A stretch of 64,000 nucleotides of DNA from assembly GCF_014805625.2 (NCBI RefSeq), contig NW_023998422.1, positions 478,061 through 542,060 of the forward strand, read 5' to 3'. The position numbers and the translations under genes are program-made. The DNA is from Glossina fuscipes (Eukaryota > Arthropoda > Insecta > Diptera > Glossinidae). The notes beneath the pieces are model-generated. The model was not told where the DNA came from and ran no database searches. It was given only the letters and a program-made list of their open reading frames with translations. Every line of letters starts with the position of its first letter. Position 1 is the first letter of the stretch. Positions 1 through 13,500 of the stretch are shown piece by piece.

Positions 1-869
1 GAGAACATTTTCCATTTTTAATATCAATCGAGAAAAATTAATGAAACATAATTCTCTGCCCAGCTAAGTCAATATTCAAATTCTATTCTTTTTGTTTCTT
101 ACAACAATGCAAGCAAGGTCTGCTTTTTAGTTATTTATGATAGAAACTTGTGAAAAACAAGGCATGACATGTGTTACTTACCACTTACTGTGGAAACCTT
201 GGATTACCGTCAAGGAGTTTCAAAGGCAAAGATTAGGAAAAAGTTAGTGCTATGTAATAGTATCGGCACTAATATTTTAATTGGTTATAATTCTACAATT
301 TATAGGCCATCAAAGCCGTTCTAGAGTTCAGAAAGCCGTTAGTGGTAGTGAGAGCCGGTTTAGAATTAAAGCTTCCTAGCCTATCTGAGAACATTTGTAC
401 ATCTTTCCATAACTTTTCGCATTGTATACATTTGAGCGTCAATCCTAACCTGTAGCATTCTTTTTTATAAACCAAGCAGCAATTGATTATAATCAAGCAA
501 AATTGTAGTATGTATCTCTGGTCCTCTTGCGTAAAACAGGCTCCTTGGTGTTGGTTTTTCTTGAGTTGTTACCTCACGGAAATTTCTTACATTTTTACGA
601 ACGACTTTCTTTCTTAGCAGCAGCCATAACAAGTTAGGTAATGGTAGAATAGGTAATACCGCTTGACGCATATTTTTTAAACGCATCTGGCATCTCTAAA
701 AAGTAGACTTGTAACTTTACAGTGACATTTTTGAGAATTCTTCAAAGAATATAAAAGAGGTGGGAATGATATATATGCGCTCCGGTTCACCATCACCACA
801 TGTAACACATGTGTAAACATTTGCGTGAAGCTCAGATACATGCTTTAATTGATAAGTTTTTAAAGATTT

Positions 870-1325
870 GAAGTTATTCTTAAATATAACTAACAAAGAC
901 ACAAACCAAAATTGTTTGCAGAGCTCTCTAAAGCCGTAAACAAAATTCTGTTAAACGAAGTCTCGAAGAGATTTAACTCAAAGTACAAGTAAAGAAGAAC
1001 TTTTCGAGAAATTTTATGCAAAATATTATAAAAAAAAGAGGACTTTATGCATATTAATTAATTTTCGAAAGGACAACATTTTTACACAATGTCATAAATG
1101 AGGTTGGCAAGGCGAAAGTTTGCGTAGGTACTGTGGCCAAACCATGTCCTGTGAAAAAATGAAACTAACACATAGTGAACCCTCTATTAATAGCTTTTCC
1201 AACGATGTCCAGGTTATATTAAGCTCAGCGTAAAATTTTTTGTACATTTACCGGCAATAGATTATGATTAGTGAGCAAGAAACCAATTAAGAGGGCGTAT
1301 CCTCCAACTGATTTAACCCATTTTA
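870..1325 (+). repeat. Dispersed repeat family C, copy 1
   Basis: The same sequence occurs inverted at about 4385-4815 and in the same orientation at 56268-56650. Shared landmarks are AACTAACAAAGACACAAACC, TCTGTTAAACGAAGTC, a GGCGAAAGTTTGCGTAGGTA-like segment and CACAGGACATGG on the other strand. I see no coding capacity, so it is a short non-autonomous element. Confidence 0.8.
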
Positions 1326-1435
1326 GGCTGTACTTACCTAAATGCGGCGCTAAACATAACTGAATGCAGCGCTGCACGTAGCTGGATGCAGCGCACATAG
1401 CTGAATGCAGCGCTGTACATAAGTGAATGCAGCGC

Positions 1436-1580
1436 TGCACGTAGCTGGATGCAGCGACTCTTGTACTACATGTATTGCAAGGTATAACGAAGAGATATTA
1501 AACAACCAATAGCAAAATTTACCATCCAGGAGGACTTGCTTCTAACTTCTAATTTCCAAAGTTGTATTAGTTACACTACT
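1436..1580. repeat. Direct repeat R1, left copy
   Basis: About 145 bases nearly identical to 2396-2540, including the shared stretch ACTACATGTATTGCAAGGTA. The differences are a few single bases. It runs into the N gap, so the left copy may be longer in reality. Confidence 0.9.
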
Positions 1581-1780
1581 NNNNNNNNNNNNNNNNNNNN
1601 NNNNNNNNNNNNNNNNNNNNNNNNNNNNNNNNNNNNNNNNNNNNNNNNNNNNNNNNNNNNNNNNNNNNNNNNNNNNNNNNNNNNNNNNNNNNNNNNNNNN
1701 NNNNNNNNNNNNNNNNNNNNNNNNNNNNNNNNNNNNNNNNNNNNNNNNNNNNNNNNNNNNNNNNNNNNNNNNNNNNNNNN
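1581..1780. other. Assembly gap (200 N)
   Basis: Exactly 200 undetermined bases. The gap falls inside the minisatellite block and begins where a 145-base direct repeat ends, so it is probably a repeat-collapse gap of unknown true size. Confidence 0.99.
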
Positions 1781-1971
1781 GCGCTGCACATAGCTGGGTG
1801 CTGCACATAGCTGAATGCAGCGCTGCACATAGCCGGATGCTGCACATAGCTGGATGGTGAACATAGCTGGATGCTGCATAGCCGGATGCAGCGCTGTACA
1901 TAGTTGAATGCAGCGCTGCACATAGCTGGATGCTGAACATAGCTGAATGCAGCGCTGCAGTTAGCCGGATG

Positions 1972-2066
1972 CAGCTCAGAATAAGGCGGACAGTACTAAC
2001 TCATCCACAATAAATAATAACGATACGTTGAAATAATCGTTAGGGCTATGAAAGACTATTGCTTAA
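1972..2066. repeat. Direct repeat R2, left copy
   Basis: About 95 bases matching 2672-2766 with only a few differences, starting at CTCAGAATAAGGCGGACAGT. Confidence 0.9.
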
Positions 2067-2395
2067 TAAGCCAAACCATGTCAGTACACCAAACTTGATC
2101 GCTCTGGACCTAGCTGCAGCGCTGCACATAGCTGGATGCTGCACATAGCCGAATGCAGCGCTGCACATAGCCAAATGCAGCGCTGCACTTAGCTGAACGC
2201 AGCGCACGTAGCTGGATGCACCAACTTCTCTACTACATGTATTGCAAGATATAAGCACCTAGCTGCCTGCAGCGCACTTAGAGGAATACAGCGTACATAG
2301 TTGTATGCAGCATTGCTGCACATAACTGAATGCAGCGCACTTATCCGAGTGCAGTGCATTTAGCGGAATGCACCGCACATAGCTGTATGCAGCGC

Positions 2396-2540
2396 TGCAC
2401 GTAGCTGGATGCAGCGACTCTTGTACTACATGTATTGCAAGGTATAACGAAGAGATATTAAACAACCAATAGCAAAATTTACCATCCAGGAGCACTTGCT
2501 TCTAACTTCTAATTTCTAAAGTTGTATTAGCTACACTGCT
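2396..2540. repeat. Direct repeat R1, right copy
   Basis: Near-identical copy of 1436-1580. Together with repeat R2 it suggests a recent segmental or tandem duplication of roughly 1 kb, or an assembly duplication, around the minisatellite. Confidence 0.9.
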
Positions 2541-2671
2541 TAACACTGACTTAATTAGTTATTTTGGCACTTTTATAGATCTGCGGTCGTAAAATTATGT
2601 GCATTAACACAAGCTTCTTAGTTTAGCAAAATCATAAATGGAGTTGTAAAAAAAGGAACAAATAGAAGGCT

Positions 2672-2766
2672 GCTCAGAATAAGGCGGACAGTAGTAACTC
2701 ATCCACAATAAATAATAACGATACTTTGAAATAATCGTTAGGGCTATGAAAGACTATTGCTTATTA
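2672..2766. repeat. Direct repeat R2, right copy
   Basis: Near-identical copy of 1972-2066, from the same duplicated region. Confidence 0.9.
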
Positions 2767-3045
2767 AATTAATTGGTGAAAGCAATTATTACGGTCTTCA
2801 CATAGTTCCGTTGGTAAATGGCGTTAAACGATTTAGTATGTCTATAACGCAAGTTTTGGTAAGGATGAAGTTCTAATTCTTGAAAATTAGACCAAGAGAA
2901 AGAAGAATTTAAATCAAATTTTAGATCTTTGTGGATAATGAATAAAAAAATTGCAATAGAAGACAATAATGGATCGCAATGCACTATAAAATGTTGTAGA
3001 CAACGCTACTGTTATACATATGACTGATGGTATGATGATATAATA

Positions 3046-3200
3046 TAATTCGCTATATGGGAGGCGGTCAAGGAAGTAGTCCGAACCGTACCGTTTTCAA
3101 CAGCGTTTATCCCTGGGCCAAAACACGTCAGAATACCAAATGTCATCGCAATATTTTAAAAAATTCGTTCTATACGTGCAACCCAAGAGAACAGGACGGC
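3046..3200. repeat. Dispersed fly repeat fragment, family B
   Basis: Contains GGCGGTCAAGGAAGT, TTTCAACAGCGTTTATCC and GGCCAAAACACGTCA. Related wording recurs at about 22480-22690 and 49560-50120. I recognise the pattern as a common intergenic repeat of flies, but I cannot name it. Confidence 0.55.
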
Positions 3201-4199
3201 CGCTGGCGACTGTACTGCCACCAACTGCAATGCTTCACCTAACTGCAGCGCTGCACCTAACAACCGTGCTGCAACGCTGTACCTAGTTAGGTTCATCTGC
3301 GCTGCCGCTAGCAAGTTCTTTTGGTTGTTGAGCAAGTTGAGCAAAACAAATAAGACGGAGAGACGGACAAAAAATGGAAAACATAAATTAAATCACTTGT
3401 AACTTTGTGTGGGCATGATTTTGTCAATTTTTGCGTAAAAATTCTCGACTTTGATTGTGAGCATTGTTTCTGCAGCAGCCTAAGTTATAAAAAGCAATAT
3501 TCAAAGTCCCACAAAAAGATTCTCAGGAATTATTTTCATGATATTTTTATTTTATTTTCATGATACTTTTATTTTGCTTTCATGATATTTTTCTACCCTT
3601 CAGCGAATCAATAGTAAGCAATAAATACTACATTTTGAATTCCTAATATGTTATACATTGTATGCATTCAGATTTTAATTTACTTATCCAGCTGTTACCG
3701 TTACTTGTAAATCACCATTGGTATTGCAAATATGGAAATTACAACGGACGGACAAATATATATCGCGGTCATTAATAACACTTCCTATATCCCTGATGCC
3801 TATTTTTCGGATATACAAAAAATACAGCAAAATTCCTGGTCAACGGTTTTGCGATGGCTAGTAGAATAATGTGACATAATAAAGAAAATTATTAAAATCT
3901 TCCAAAGCTTTTGTCAACCTTTAATGGCGATCGCTGCAAGAATTCTAAATAGTCGTGAACATTGTTGGGTCGATCGTTATGAATTAATGTTTGATATTTT
4001 TCATAGAGCGCATAGCTTTGCTTTAATGTGTCCTCAAACTGCTTGCTCTTAACATGCATTATTATATTAAGCTGCAAAGAAATTTCTTTTATTTTTTTTT
4101 TATTTTGTGAACTTTACCTTTAGAGGAGAATTATAACAGAAGCGCTGCAAACGGTTTGGTGTTAAACGTTTTGGACTATTTTTGTGTACTGTTAACTGA

Positions 4200-4440
4200 T
4201 ATTTACAATATATACATATTCGATCGGCATGAAATTTTGAATGAATTAAGCCATATCTGGCAGTCCATCCGTCTGTATACTGTGTGTTGTAACGATTCTC
4301 CTGGCCGCAAAAATGAAGCTACCGACTTCAAATTGGCCAAAAACATTGAAAGTTCTTACAACGGGGTTGATACTGAAAATAGATAAAATCGGTTGGAGGG
4401 TACGCCCTCCAAATTGATTTCTTGCTCACTAATCATAATC
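4200..4440. repeat. Internal fragment of inverted-repeat family A
   Basis: Carries the family A internal signature: GTCCATCCGTCTGTATACTG, then a segment with CTCCTGGCCGCAAAAATGAAGC and GATACTGAAAATAG. It is equivalent to 35440-35600 and 38750-38890. No terminal parts are seen here. Confidence 0.7.
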
Positions 4441-4815
4441 TATTGCCGGTAAATGTACAAAAAATTCTACGGAAAGCTTAATATAACCTGGACATCGTTG
4501 GGAAGGCTATTAATAGAGGGTTCACTATGTGTTAGTTTCATTTTTTCACAGGACATGGTTTGGCCACAGTACCTACGCAAACTTTCGCCTTGACAACCTG
4601 TAAAAATGTTGTCCTTTCGAATATCAATTAATTTACATAAAGTCATGTTTTGTTTATAACGTCTTGCAAAAAAATTCTCAAAAAGTTCTATTTTACTTGT
4701 ATTTCGAGTAAAATCCCTGCGAGACTTCGTTTAACAGAATTCTGTTACAGAGCTGTGACAAAAAATTTTAGTTTGTGTCTTTGGTAGTTATATTTAAATA
4801 GAACTTCACGCCCTT
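4385..4815 (-). repeat. Dispersed repeat family C, copy 2 (inverted)
   Basis: Reverse complement of about 870-1325, including the same junction to the CCGGCAATAGATTATGATTA segment. The two copies therefore form an inverted pair about 3.1 kb apart and were spread as one composite unit. Confidence 0.8.
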
Positions 4816-7685
4816 AAGTTGAGAATATCAAAATTTCAGACTGTATTTCATCTCATAATTTTCTATTTCCCGTGTGTTTCACTTCTTCATTAAAATATTC
4901 GCCTTATTGAAGAATATCACTAGCGCGCAAAACACACCTACAAAGACTGATGAAACGGAAAATTGCAAACCTTTCAGCTGGTAATGTGTATGCATACTAT
5001 AAGAAATATTTGATTCATATATATCTTCCCTTACTACTACATGTGGAATGATGAGCGCAACAAATCGTGTTGCCTTGCTCACATAAATTGCTACATACGA
5101 GCCCAGTAAAAGATGCATATATGTATGTAACTGTGCATTCATGCTTGCAGGGATGAACTAACAAATTAAAAATTTTGCAGCTGCTTAACATCTGCTCCGG
5201 TCTCCTTGCAAGTATTTCCTTTGTATTGAAAAGCAAAATAATATAAAATAAAAAAACTGGGATTTAGGTAGAAAACAACAAGTGAGATGTGAGTGATTAA
5301 AATACGTTTTTAAGATGAACGTATGTTCGAACAAAACATGTAACGTTTACTCGAAATGGTCGAGTTAGTAAGTCCTGTTTGCCAAAGATTTTGCTATACT
5401 TTCAATCCTCCCCTCGGAGTTTTCAAATAACTCCTATCAATTTTTTTTTCATATTCTTTTCCATTCATCCGAAACGTCGATTCGTGTCATTAAAAAAATT
5501 GTTTCGTTGTGCACTTTAAAATAAAAATTTTGTATAGCCACCAACACGTTTTTAGATTTCTTTATTATATTTTTTTTTTTTATTATTTTGTCTTATAAAA
5601 GAAATGAAAACCAAACAATATTTTTCCAAAAATTGTTTATCATTGAAGTTTACTGTTTACCCTACACATGGTTATCTACGTTACCATACCATAAGACATC
5701 CATGCATGGATGTCGACATTTAAATTTTATGATCATGTTTATAAACAATTTTTGTCGATAATGTTTGGCGAATGCCTTCTCTTAGTAGAATTTTATTAGC
5801 TGAAAGCTGGAGCTGATCATTTCCTAAGGAGCTTCTTAAGCATTTACAAGCAGAGCATCAGCAGAGCATAGCATTGTATAATTCGTAGATTCCCTTCGTC
5901 TGTGTTTAGCTTACTGAACTGTCTGTTGCTTTCGAACAAGGTTTTATGTAGTCAGCATATATATAAGAAAAAAACGCGGCAGGTGTTTTCTGTTCATTTA
6001 AGGTATAAATCAAGTTTTTCTTGCTTTTTGGTGTTGGTGTTGTTTTTTCAACTTAATCGGATCAACACAATGCTGTTGTATTGTCATGCCAGCACTTGGC
6101 TATTGTTCTTGCATCTTTTTTCTTTTTTTTGGTACTTTCATTTCTGGCAGAGTTTTAGAACAAAAGGGACAAAAAGTAATGCTTAGGTCGAATATAAGCA
6201 TTTATGATTAAAAGTGAATACTCGAAAGCAAGTAATAACTTCGTCCTTTGCAATGATTGTAGCGGTTTGAGCAGTCAGATAGTTTTCACTGCTAATAATT
6301 AGTGTTTGATTTTTTTTGCAAGTTTGTATCGATAGTGATTGACAGAAGGCAGCAATAAATCATTTCAAGAACGGCACATTGTTATCCACACATCTTTGCT
6401 TGCAACCCTGTTTAAAGTAACAGCATTAAAAAAAAAAGCATTATTTTTTTCGAAGGGAACGAAAGACAATAATATTCGAGGAGGTTATTAAAGATATAGT
6501 TGGCTACTAAAAAAAAAATCATGTTTTTGAAAATTATTTAAAAATGAAAATATCGGCACCGCTAGGCATCTTTCACTTAAGAATTGCGTGGCATGGATCG
6601 TATCATTTAAGTATCACTTAATTTTTGTACGTACTAAGGAATTATAAAAGCAAATCTTTTGTTAACAAATAAGATTTAAATTAACTTACCGAAAATATTC
6701 TAGTAACGCTTGGATAAACGCATCTCATAATTTCAAATACCACACACCGCCATACATTTATGTTAGAGAAATCTAGATTTTGCATTACTTAAAATTTTTC
6801 CACGTTCATCATTATCTTCTCATAGTTTTCTTGACGATCATTTAAGTCGAAAAAATTGATTGAAAATTGCGGTTCTTAAAATGGAAATATTCTGTGTTTG
6901 AGCCGAGCTTCGCTATTATATTATCTGACACATTTGCGTTGCAGCGATCTATTTTTATTGTTATATGTTTTTCGTACGCTTAAGATCTTAAAGCTTTTTT
7001 TAAAAGACCATTTTTGCTATATACCGCTTATTCTCTCTAATAAAACCCCACATTCCTGCCAAGTCAGGAAATGCAGGCCAATGGGTCTATTGATATGCAA
7101 AAACTTTCTACTAAACTCTTCGACATTCAATGTTAATCTAAAACACTCTGACTTTATTCGAAAGTATTTGCCAATAGAAAAAGTGGACCGAGCGAAATCA
7201 AATCAGGTACAGGTCTTGTTGCAATCAACTAGATTGGGTTTCTCTCTTAAATGGACTTCTTCTGCAATTAACACTTGCTTCCGCTTCAATAGGATCTCAT
7301 TTTCAGGTGAATAAAAATGTTCTCCAAATACAATCAGCGAAAAAAAAAGGAAGAAATTTGAAAAAGAGTACCTTAGGCTTAAGGTTACACTGGTATACAC
7401 TGGCAATCAACTAAACCCTAAATCAAGATACAAGGATATACAATAACGAATAAATGTGTGCTCTGCGTTAATAATGACAAATGAGAAACAAAATCAAATA
7501 TAAAGGAATATTATGATTCAATCTGCGTGTATTGTTCAAACGTCGAAAATATTTAGCTGTTAGTTATACAATATTCTACTTTTAACCTTATTAACGGACA
7601 AAACGGACAGGACACATTACTCAAAACGGAGTGAACAACTCATAATTGGTTCGGCATTTTAGTAGCTGCAAGTGAACAAAGTGTC

Positions 7686-7965
7686 TTGACACCCTACTGG
7701 GGATGTGAATATTAATAAGTTCTAATAAAACCGCGAAAAAATATCTCCTTTTATTAGCTTAAAGACAAAGGTTACATCCTGCACTCGTTCTCTCGTTTTT
7801 TTTAAGGGTAGGTAAATCAATGTGCTTCAGTGTACTATTACAGGGTTGAAGAGATAGAACAGAATCCCACCGCAAACCCTACCGGAGATGTGAATATTAA
7901 TAAGTTCTAATAAAGACGGCGAAAGAACATCTCCTTTTATTAGCTTAAAAATGAAGGTTAGTTAC
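7686..7965. repeat. Two direct copies of a ~90-base unit
   Basis: GATGTGAATATTAATAAGTT begins both copies (7699 and 7889), and both continue through ATCTCCTTTTATTAGCTTAAA. The second copy is slightly diverged. This is a local tandem-like duplication with a 190-base period. Confidence 0.85.
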
Positions 7966-10255
7966 ACCCCTTTTTTCAAGGGTTAACGAGCTTCAGTCTA
8001 TTAATATATGGTGGAAGAGGTAGCGTAGGATCCCATCTCAAACCTGGCAAACCAAGCATCAAAACGTCCCGTTGAACAGACTCCAAAATAACATGACATT
8101 ACATCTATAACTAGGAAGCTAAGCTACCGACGAGTGCTCAAGAGTTGATCTAACTGACAAAGTGTACAAGCGCTTGGTAACATCTGGGTCAATGAATACT
8201 TTAGATCATCTATTTATGAACCCCTGAGCTGTATTAACTGCAACGTCTTTATGAATATCAAAATGTTTTTGAGAAATGATTGCTCGGCTGTTTGATTTTT
8301 GTTATGAATAGAAAATAGGACCTTTTTTTTGTCTGGTTTTTTATGTCTGCATCCGAAACATTTCATTTATATAGTATGTTGGGATAGTTTTATTTAAGCA
8401 GGTGGCCTGTCTCTAATTAAATGTATTTAATTATGCACTCTTTTTTATTTCTACGCTTATGACGATGGTCTAATGTACTGACACAGCACGTAATTGTATT
8501 ATTTTGTATTCGAGACACGTAGTTGATATTCTATTGTTTAAACAGCAATTATACGTTTGTCATTATGATTTTCGCGTCTATTGAATATTTATTTATTTAT
8601 GATCACACAACGGAAATGTTCTAAATAATTGAACTGTGCAAGTATAATGGCAGCGATAATTATACTCGTACATAAGTATTATTTTCATCAAAAATTTTGA
8701 CTTTACAAGGGTAACATTATATATTTTCATTCCTAATTTATGATTTAAATTAATGCTTACAGAGTAAAAAAATACATTTTAATTACAAAAATTATCCGCA
8801 TTCTCTAAAGTTGTTATGGGTCGTTGAACTGAAATATTTCATGCTATTCTTCTTTCTTCTTTTATGGGATAGTTAGTCATTAATTATGCTTTATATAAAC
8901 TTTTTTTAATTATAAATGATGTATCAATCAGTTGTATTTCTGAACAAATAAAAATTTGAAATGTAAACCATATTTTCGTACAAACAATAATACTTGAAGC
9001 GCTCACTAAGGCATCTTTCAAATTTTTTAAATTTGTTTTTTGAAGCTTGCCTGTATGAATGTTCGTATGAATATATGTACAAATAATTTTTAAATATCAT
9101 TTTTTTACCACTGTTCAAGGTATTGTTGTTTTTTGTCTTTCCTCATTTGATATTGATTTTTTCTTGTTGAACAGATACCGCGTAAAGAGACTGTGAAAAC
9201 GATTAAAAAGAGTTGTGGTAAACCTTTCATAGCAACCTTAAGAACACCGTAAAATACCGCAAGCTCTGCTGTAAACTTCTTTTCTTGTTCCTTGACGTAT
9301 TGCAAGTAAAATAGTCATCATTGACGCTTTTTTCTTTTTTTTTTCTTTATATTGCGTTTAAATGGACTAATAAGTCAATAAGAGATGTGGCTTACATTGC
9401 CCATTATAAATAATTAACCCGGTGATTACATACAGGATCAAAGGAATCTGAGACTTTCATACATTTGAAGTGTAGAACACTGTGTTGAACCATACGGCAC
9501 TTTGAGGTATTGTGATTTACTCTACTGTACTGTATTGTAAACAACGGTTTATAAACCGCTCTATATGAAGCTTTGTTGCTTGTCAATGGTTGCAGACGTA
9601 ATAACAAATTAAGTAAGCTTTTTCCTTGCTGGTGGTGACAAGCTATAAAATTCTCGCCTATATTATGGTGAAGATGATGGTGACGTCAGAGAGATAAAAA
9701 TGTTAACGACATCTTTTTCCCTTTGCTTTTCCCAAGCACATGGATGATGAGAAAAACAATGAATAGAGAAGAGTCAGCAACAGACAAAAAAGTTTGCGCA
9801 CCCGATAGGAGATGTGGATTTGTGAAGCATGCAAAGTAAAGAAGAATATGAAATGATAGCATGTGGTTCTAAAAAGTTTTTTGTCACCCTTTTATATTAT
9901 TTGCTTTGTAAATATCCATTAAACTGTGGTTTACGTTAGCTTAGCCACCACACAGTAAGCTGCTAAGGCAGCAAATATACCAACATATCCATTTTGTTAT
10001 CTGTGTAATAAGTCACTGATCCGTATCTGAACATACATACATACATACATACATATGTAGAATTGTTGAGTTTGTCATCTCGAATCTGAAATTTGTTTTC
10101 ACTATGTAATATTATTAAGTGTATTGTGTAAATATGGTCGCGGGTTGTTGTCGTCAAGGAAATATTATTTTCAATTAAAAGAAAAAAGTCTTTTTTTTTG
10201 CTGTCTACAGTTTTTAAAAATTTAAAAGTTTCGTTAATTAATTCTTTTCCCATAG

Positions 10256-10594
10256 CTCCATTTACGCTGGCCGCAAATCCTCCTGATGCCGATCAAAAAG
10301 GACCCGTCTTTCTTAAGGAGCCCACCAATCGCATTGATTTCTCAAATTCGACGGGTGCCGAAATTGAATGCAAAGCTAGCGGAAACCCTATGCCTGAAAT
10401 TATTTGGATTCGTAGCGATGGTACTGCCGTTGGTGATGTTCCCGGCTTGCGTCAAATTTCCTCTGATGGAAAATTAGTTTTTCCACCATTCAGAGCTGAA
10501 GATTATCGTCAAGAAGTTCATGCTCAAGTCTATGCTTGTTTGGCCCGGAATCAATTTGGCACAATTATCTCAAGAGATGTTCATGTTAGAGCCG
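10256..10594 (+). CDS. Dscam1: Dscam1 exon 3 (constant; Ig1)
   Basis: Encodes about 113 residues of the extracellular N-terminus: APFTLAANPPDADQKGPVF, then KEPTNRIDFSNSTG, the Ig B-strand cysteine in EIECKASGNP, the core tryptophan in IIWIR, and the F-strand cysteine in YACLARNQFG. This is a complete first Ig domain and closely matches what I recall of Drosophila Dscam1. The acceptor is CATAG before 10256 (first codon split G|CT, Ala). The donor is GCCG|GTAAGT, ending in phase 1, which fits all exon-4 alternatives. The product is a homophilic neuronal and immune receptor at the cell surface. Confidence 0.98.
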
Positions 10595-13500
10595 GTAAGT
10601 GATAAAACTTCGGAAATATATATAAATCTGTACTTCGAAAAGAGAGAGTGAGAGAGTATAGGCGAAAAAAACACACACACGCGATTTCCTATAAAATCAG
10701 AATACTAGTGAAATTACTTTCAGTATTGAATCAGGGGAAAAACGAACAGCTTGGGTTGTCTAAGCTAATATTTTGTGGACCGTGCAATTACGAAACTCAT
10801 TTATCCTTCATACAAAGTGACTACACTTGATGAAATTTAAGACATGAATTTAAAATTAATCTCAGGTTGTTAGCCGCAAGAGGATTAAAAAGCCATATCC
10901 TGAAAAAAATTGAGCGATTTTTTCCATGATGTAGTTTTGTAGAGGGCTAGTGATTACGTATCCGACTCGTAAAGAGTAAGTTGGAGTAAGTGTATCGCTT
11001 TGGGTGGAACTAATATAGCCCTTTAAATCCTCGAAAACATCATTTTTAATTCGAAGCACATGCCACTCCCCGTTCGTAGTAAAAAAATAGATATAAAAAT
11101 GGATTCATGTTTTTGGTAAAAGGAAAGTCAAACCTCAGTTAACGGGTCATAAAAAGATAGTGAACACAATGATTTTCTCCTCCAATCTTAGCGAACACAA
11201 TTGTAGAAATTACGGACAAAAACGGTTAACTCACCTAAAAACTCGCCTCCAAAAGTTTGTGAAATGTAGCTTGTGACTTACAGAAGCAGTTAGCAGTGTT
11301 TTTTAATACCTGGGAAAATGTCCTGCACATGTTTGATAAAATGGACTGCTTTCAAGTAAGAAGAAGATGTAGAAGAATTGTCCTAAAGCGACGACATCGT
11401 TCTTACTTCTTTTTATTTTCCTAAAGGCTACAATAGAATTAATTTGATTAGAAAGATAAAACTGTGGCTTTACCCTTAATTTAATGAAAATAAGTTGCGA
11501 CTTTTATGAAAACTCACGTACGACCTAATTCCGGCCTAATTATTACAAAATGCATCTCTCACACACTCTCTCTCTCTTTTTCGATTTCAATAAAATTTTT
11601 CTTTTCAGCATTCATTGGCCTGCCTTAAAACAGCAACGGTGGGCTTAGTGTCTGTTTGCTTACTTAACTTTATTACATTGGTAGATAAGCTTGTCAGGAT
11701 TTTACTCTTTTTTTAACTTGTCATAACTTTAACTCCCCGTTGGTTCTTTATTATTTTTTAGTCACGTTTGCCCAAAAAAGAATGAAAAAGGGCATAAAAC
11801 AACGCAACTCCAAAAAAACAGTTTCGCACACATTCATCCTTTTGACTCTGTAATAAAAGCCGTTTAATTAAAGTTGTTTTTTTTTTCTTTTTTTTTTTTT
11901 TTGCATATCAAAAACTGAAAACAATAAATTTTCCATAGCTTAATTGTTTGCAATACATATATAACAAGAGCGCGAGTAATTTCCTATTACATTGTGACAA
12001 TAATGTTGTGGCGCGCAGTGTTGCAATCTATCTAGGGTATGCAGTGTTTACAAGTCTATAAAACAATTGCTTTATAAATGTTTTGCAACAAAATATTTTT
12101 AACAACAACTTGGGATTCAATGATTTGCTTTTGAAATTTGTTATGCAAAATTTTTAGGTAATGAGTTATCTTAGTCACGCAAATTTTATAGCAACTTTTT
12201 AGTATTTGAAGTTTATGATTTTTTAAACAATGACTCGTTGCTGATGAACTTTTAATCCTAACGCGTTTCGCCATTCATAAATTCGGTAAAGAACACTAAT
12301 ATTTGGTTACTACAGAGTGATGTTTCTTCTACAATAGATTACAGCATTATTTGCAATAAGAAGAGAAGACTTTTTCGATAAACGAAAGAGATATTGTAGT
12401 CCTTCGTGATTGGTTTGCAATTCAGTTCTTGGCCTGGGTTGTTGAATTTGTATTTGTTGAGGTTTCTAATATGCAGTGCCTATTATAGTCATCGCCCTAA
12501 TCAAAATTACGGATACTATACGGTGTAGCATTGAAGACTTTTGACTTTACTGATCGTGACACTTCTTGTACCAAACTTCTTACGTACCGCTGTGAAACTT
12601 ATTCGCTCGTACTTAGCCGACAGAGTGAGACTTGCGGAAACATTCATTTTTTTGTAGGTCAAGGGTCAAACGTGTTAGTGTTTCGGGGCATATCATGAGG
12701 AGTAACTGCGTTTATTAAGGATCCAAGCAGTCACAATGATTTATTTAACAAAATTTCGCTGAATTCTTTCGAAAAGAAAGCTCGTGATAGCTCTAAGTTG
12801 AAATGGAGCCAATTTGAAAATACCAATACGATTTAGATTGACCGACACGGGTCTTGCAGTAAGGTAACATTTTATGTTATCAACCGAGATGTCCGGCGCC
12901 AGTCTTGACTATACCTCTCCGAGTGGTTATTGCTGTCAACGTGTCATTGTTCGTAATAAGAACATCGAGATATGAAGAGAATTGGAATATTTTATCGCCA
13001 ACTATGAGCTTGAAAGCGTCCAGTTCTTTGAGGACCTCGGCGTTGCAGCAGTGCAAAAGCACAATGCCCTCAAGATTAGCAATAATTTACGGGCATTATA
13101 TAACGATTAATACTTAGATTTACTTGTAAAAATTAAATACAACTTATACCGACTTTAACCGCCGGCTGCTTAGTTAATTTTATGGATCATAAGATTATAT
13201 GTAATTTAAATGTAACTTGCTTAATATTTCATTTTATTTTACAGTTTTAAGACACCGTCTAAAAACACAGTTTAGTGGAATACGACAAAGCACTTTTCCC
13301 TTTTAATTTACATATATTTCTCTTTCTCTTAACTCAAGTCCTTACTTCTCTAAAAGTTTACTTCGAAAAATAAAAGCCGCAGTAATAACTTTGTGTTTTA
13401 TTGGCGTGAGAGCATTATAAGGCGTACGTTTCGATTCGAAATTTTTTGACAAGGTGTTCAACTGTTCGGAAAAACGAATATTGACGGAAGAAATTTGAAT

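Larger units (their letters stand above)
1380..2420. repeat. GCAGCGCTGCACATAGCTGGATG minisatellite
   Basis: Irregular tandem units of about 20-30 bases built from GCAGCGCTGCACATAGC plus TGAATG, TGGATG or CGGATG. They occur at about 1345-1455, 1781-1975, 2111-2220 and 2270-2415, on both sides of the N gap. A degenerate outlier lies at 3230-3300. The core GCAGCGCTGC is palindromic, so each unit can form a small hairpin. The open frames read through it are repeat artefacts. Confidence 0.9.
1..10255 (+). other. Dscam1: Dscam1 intron before exon 3 (3' part)
   Basis: No Dscam1 coding exon is recognisable here, and none of the short open frames resembles a protein I know. The stretch is AT-rich and holds a GCAGCGCTGCACATAGCTG-type minisatellite, a run of N, near-identical duplicated blocks, inverted copies of a dispersed repeat, and microsatellites such as the ACAT run near 10030-10053. 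It ends in a standard acceptor (pyrimidine-rich, then CATAG) directly before exon 3. Exons 1 and 2 must lie upstream of the window. Confidence 0.8.

Noticed and set aside
1536..1940. Open frames across the N gap
   Set aside because: They exist only because N cannot produce stops and because the minisatellite lacks stops in some frames.
6898..7314. 138-codon open frame on the plus strand in intron 2
   Set aside because: Composition like the surrounding AT-rich DNA, no known domain, no Ig-type cysteine/tryptophan pattern.
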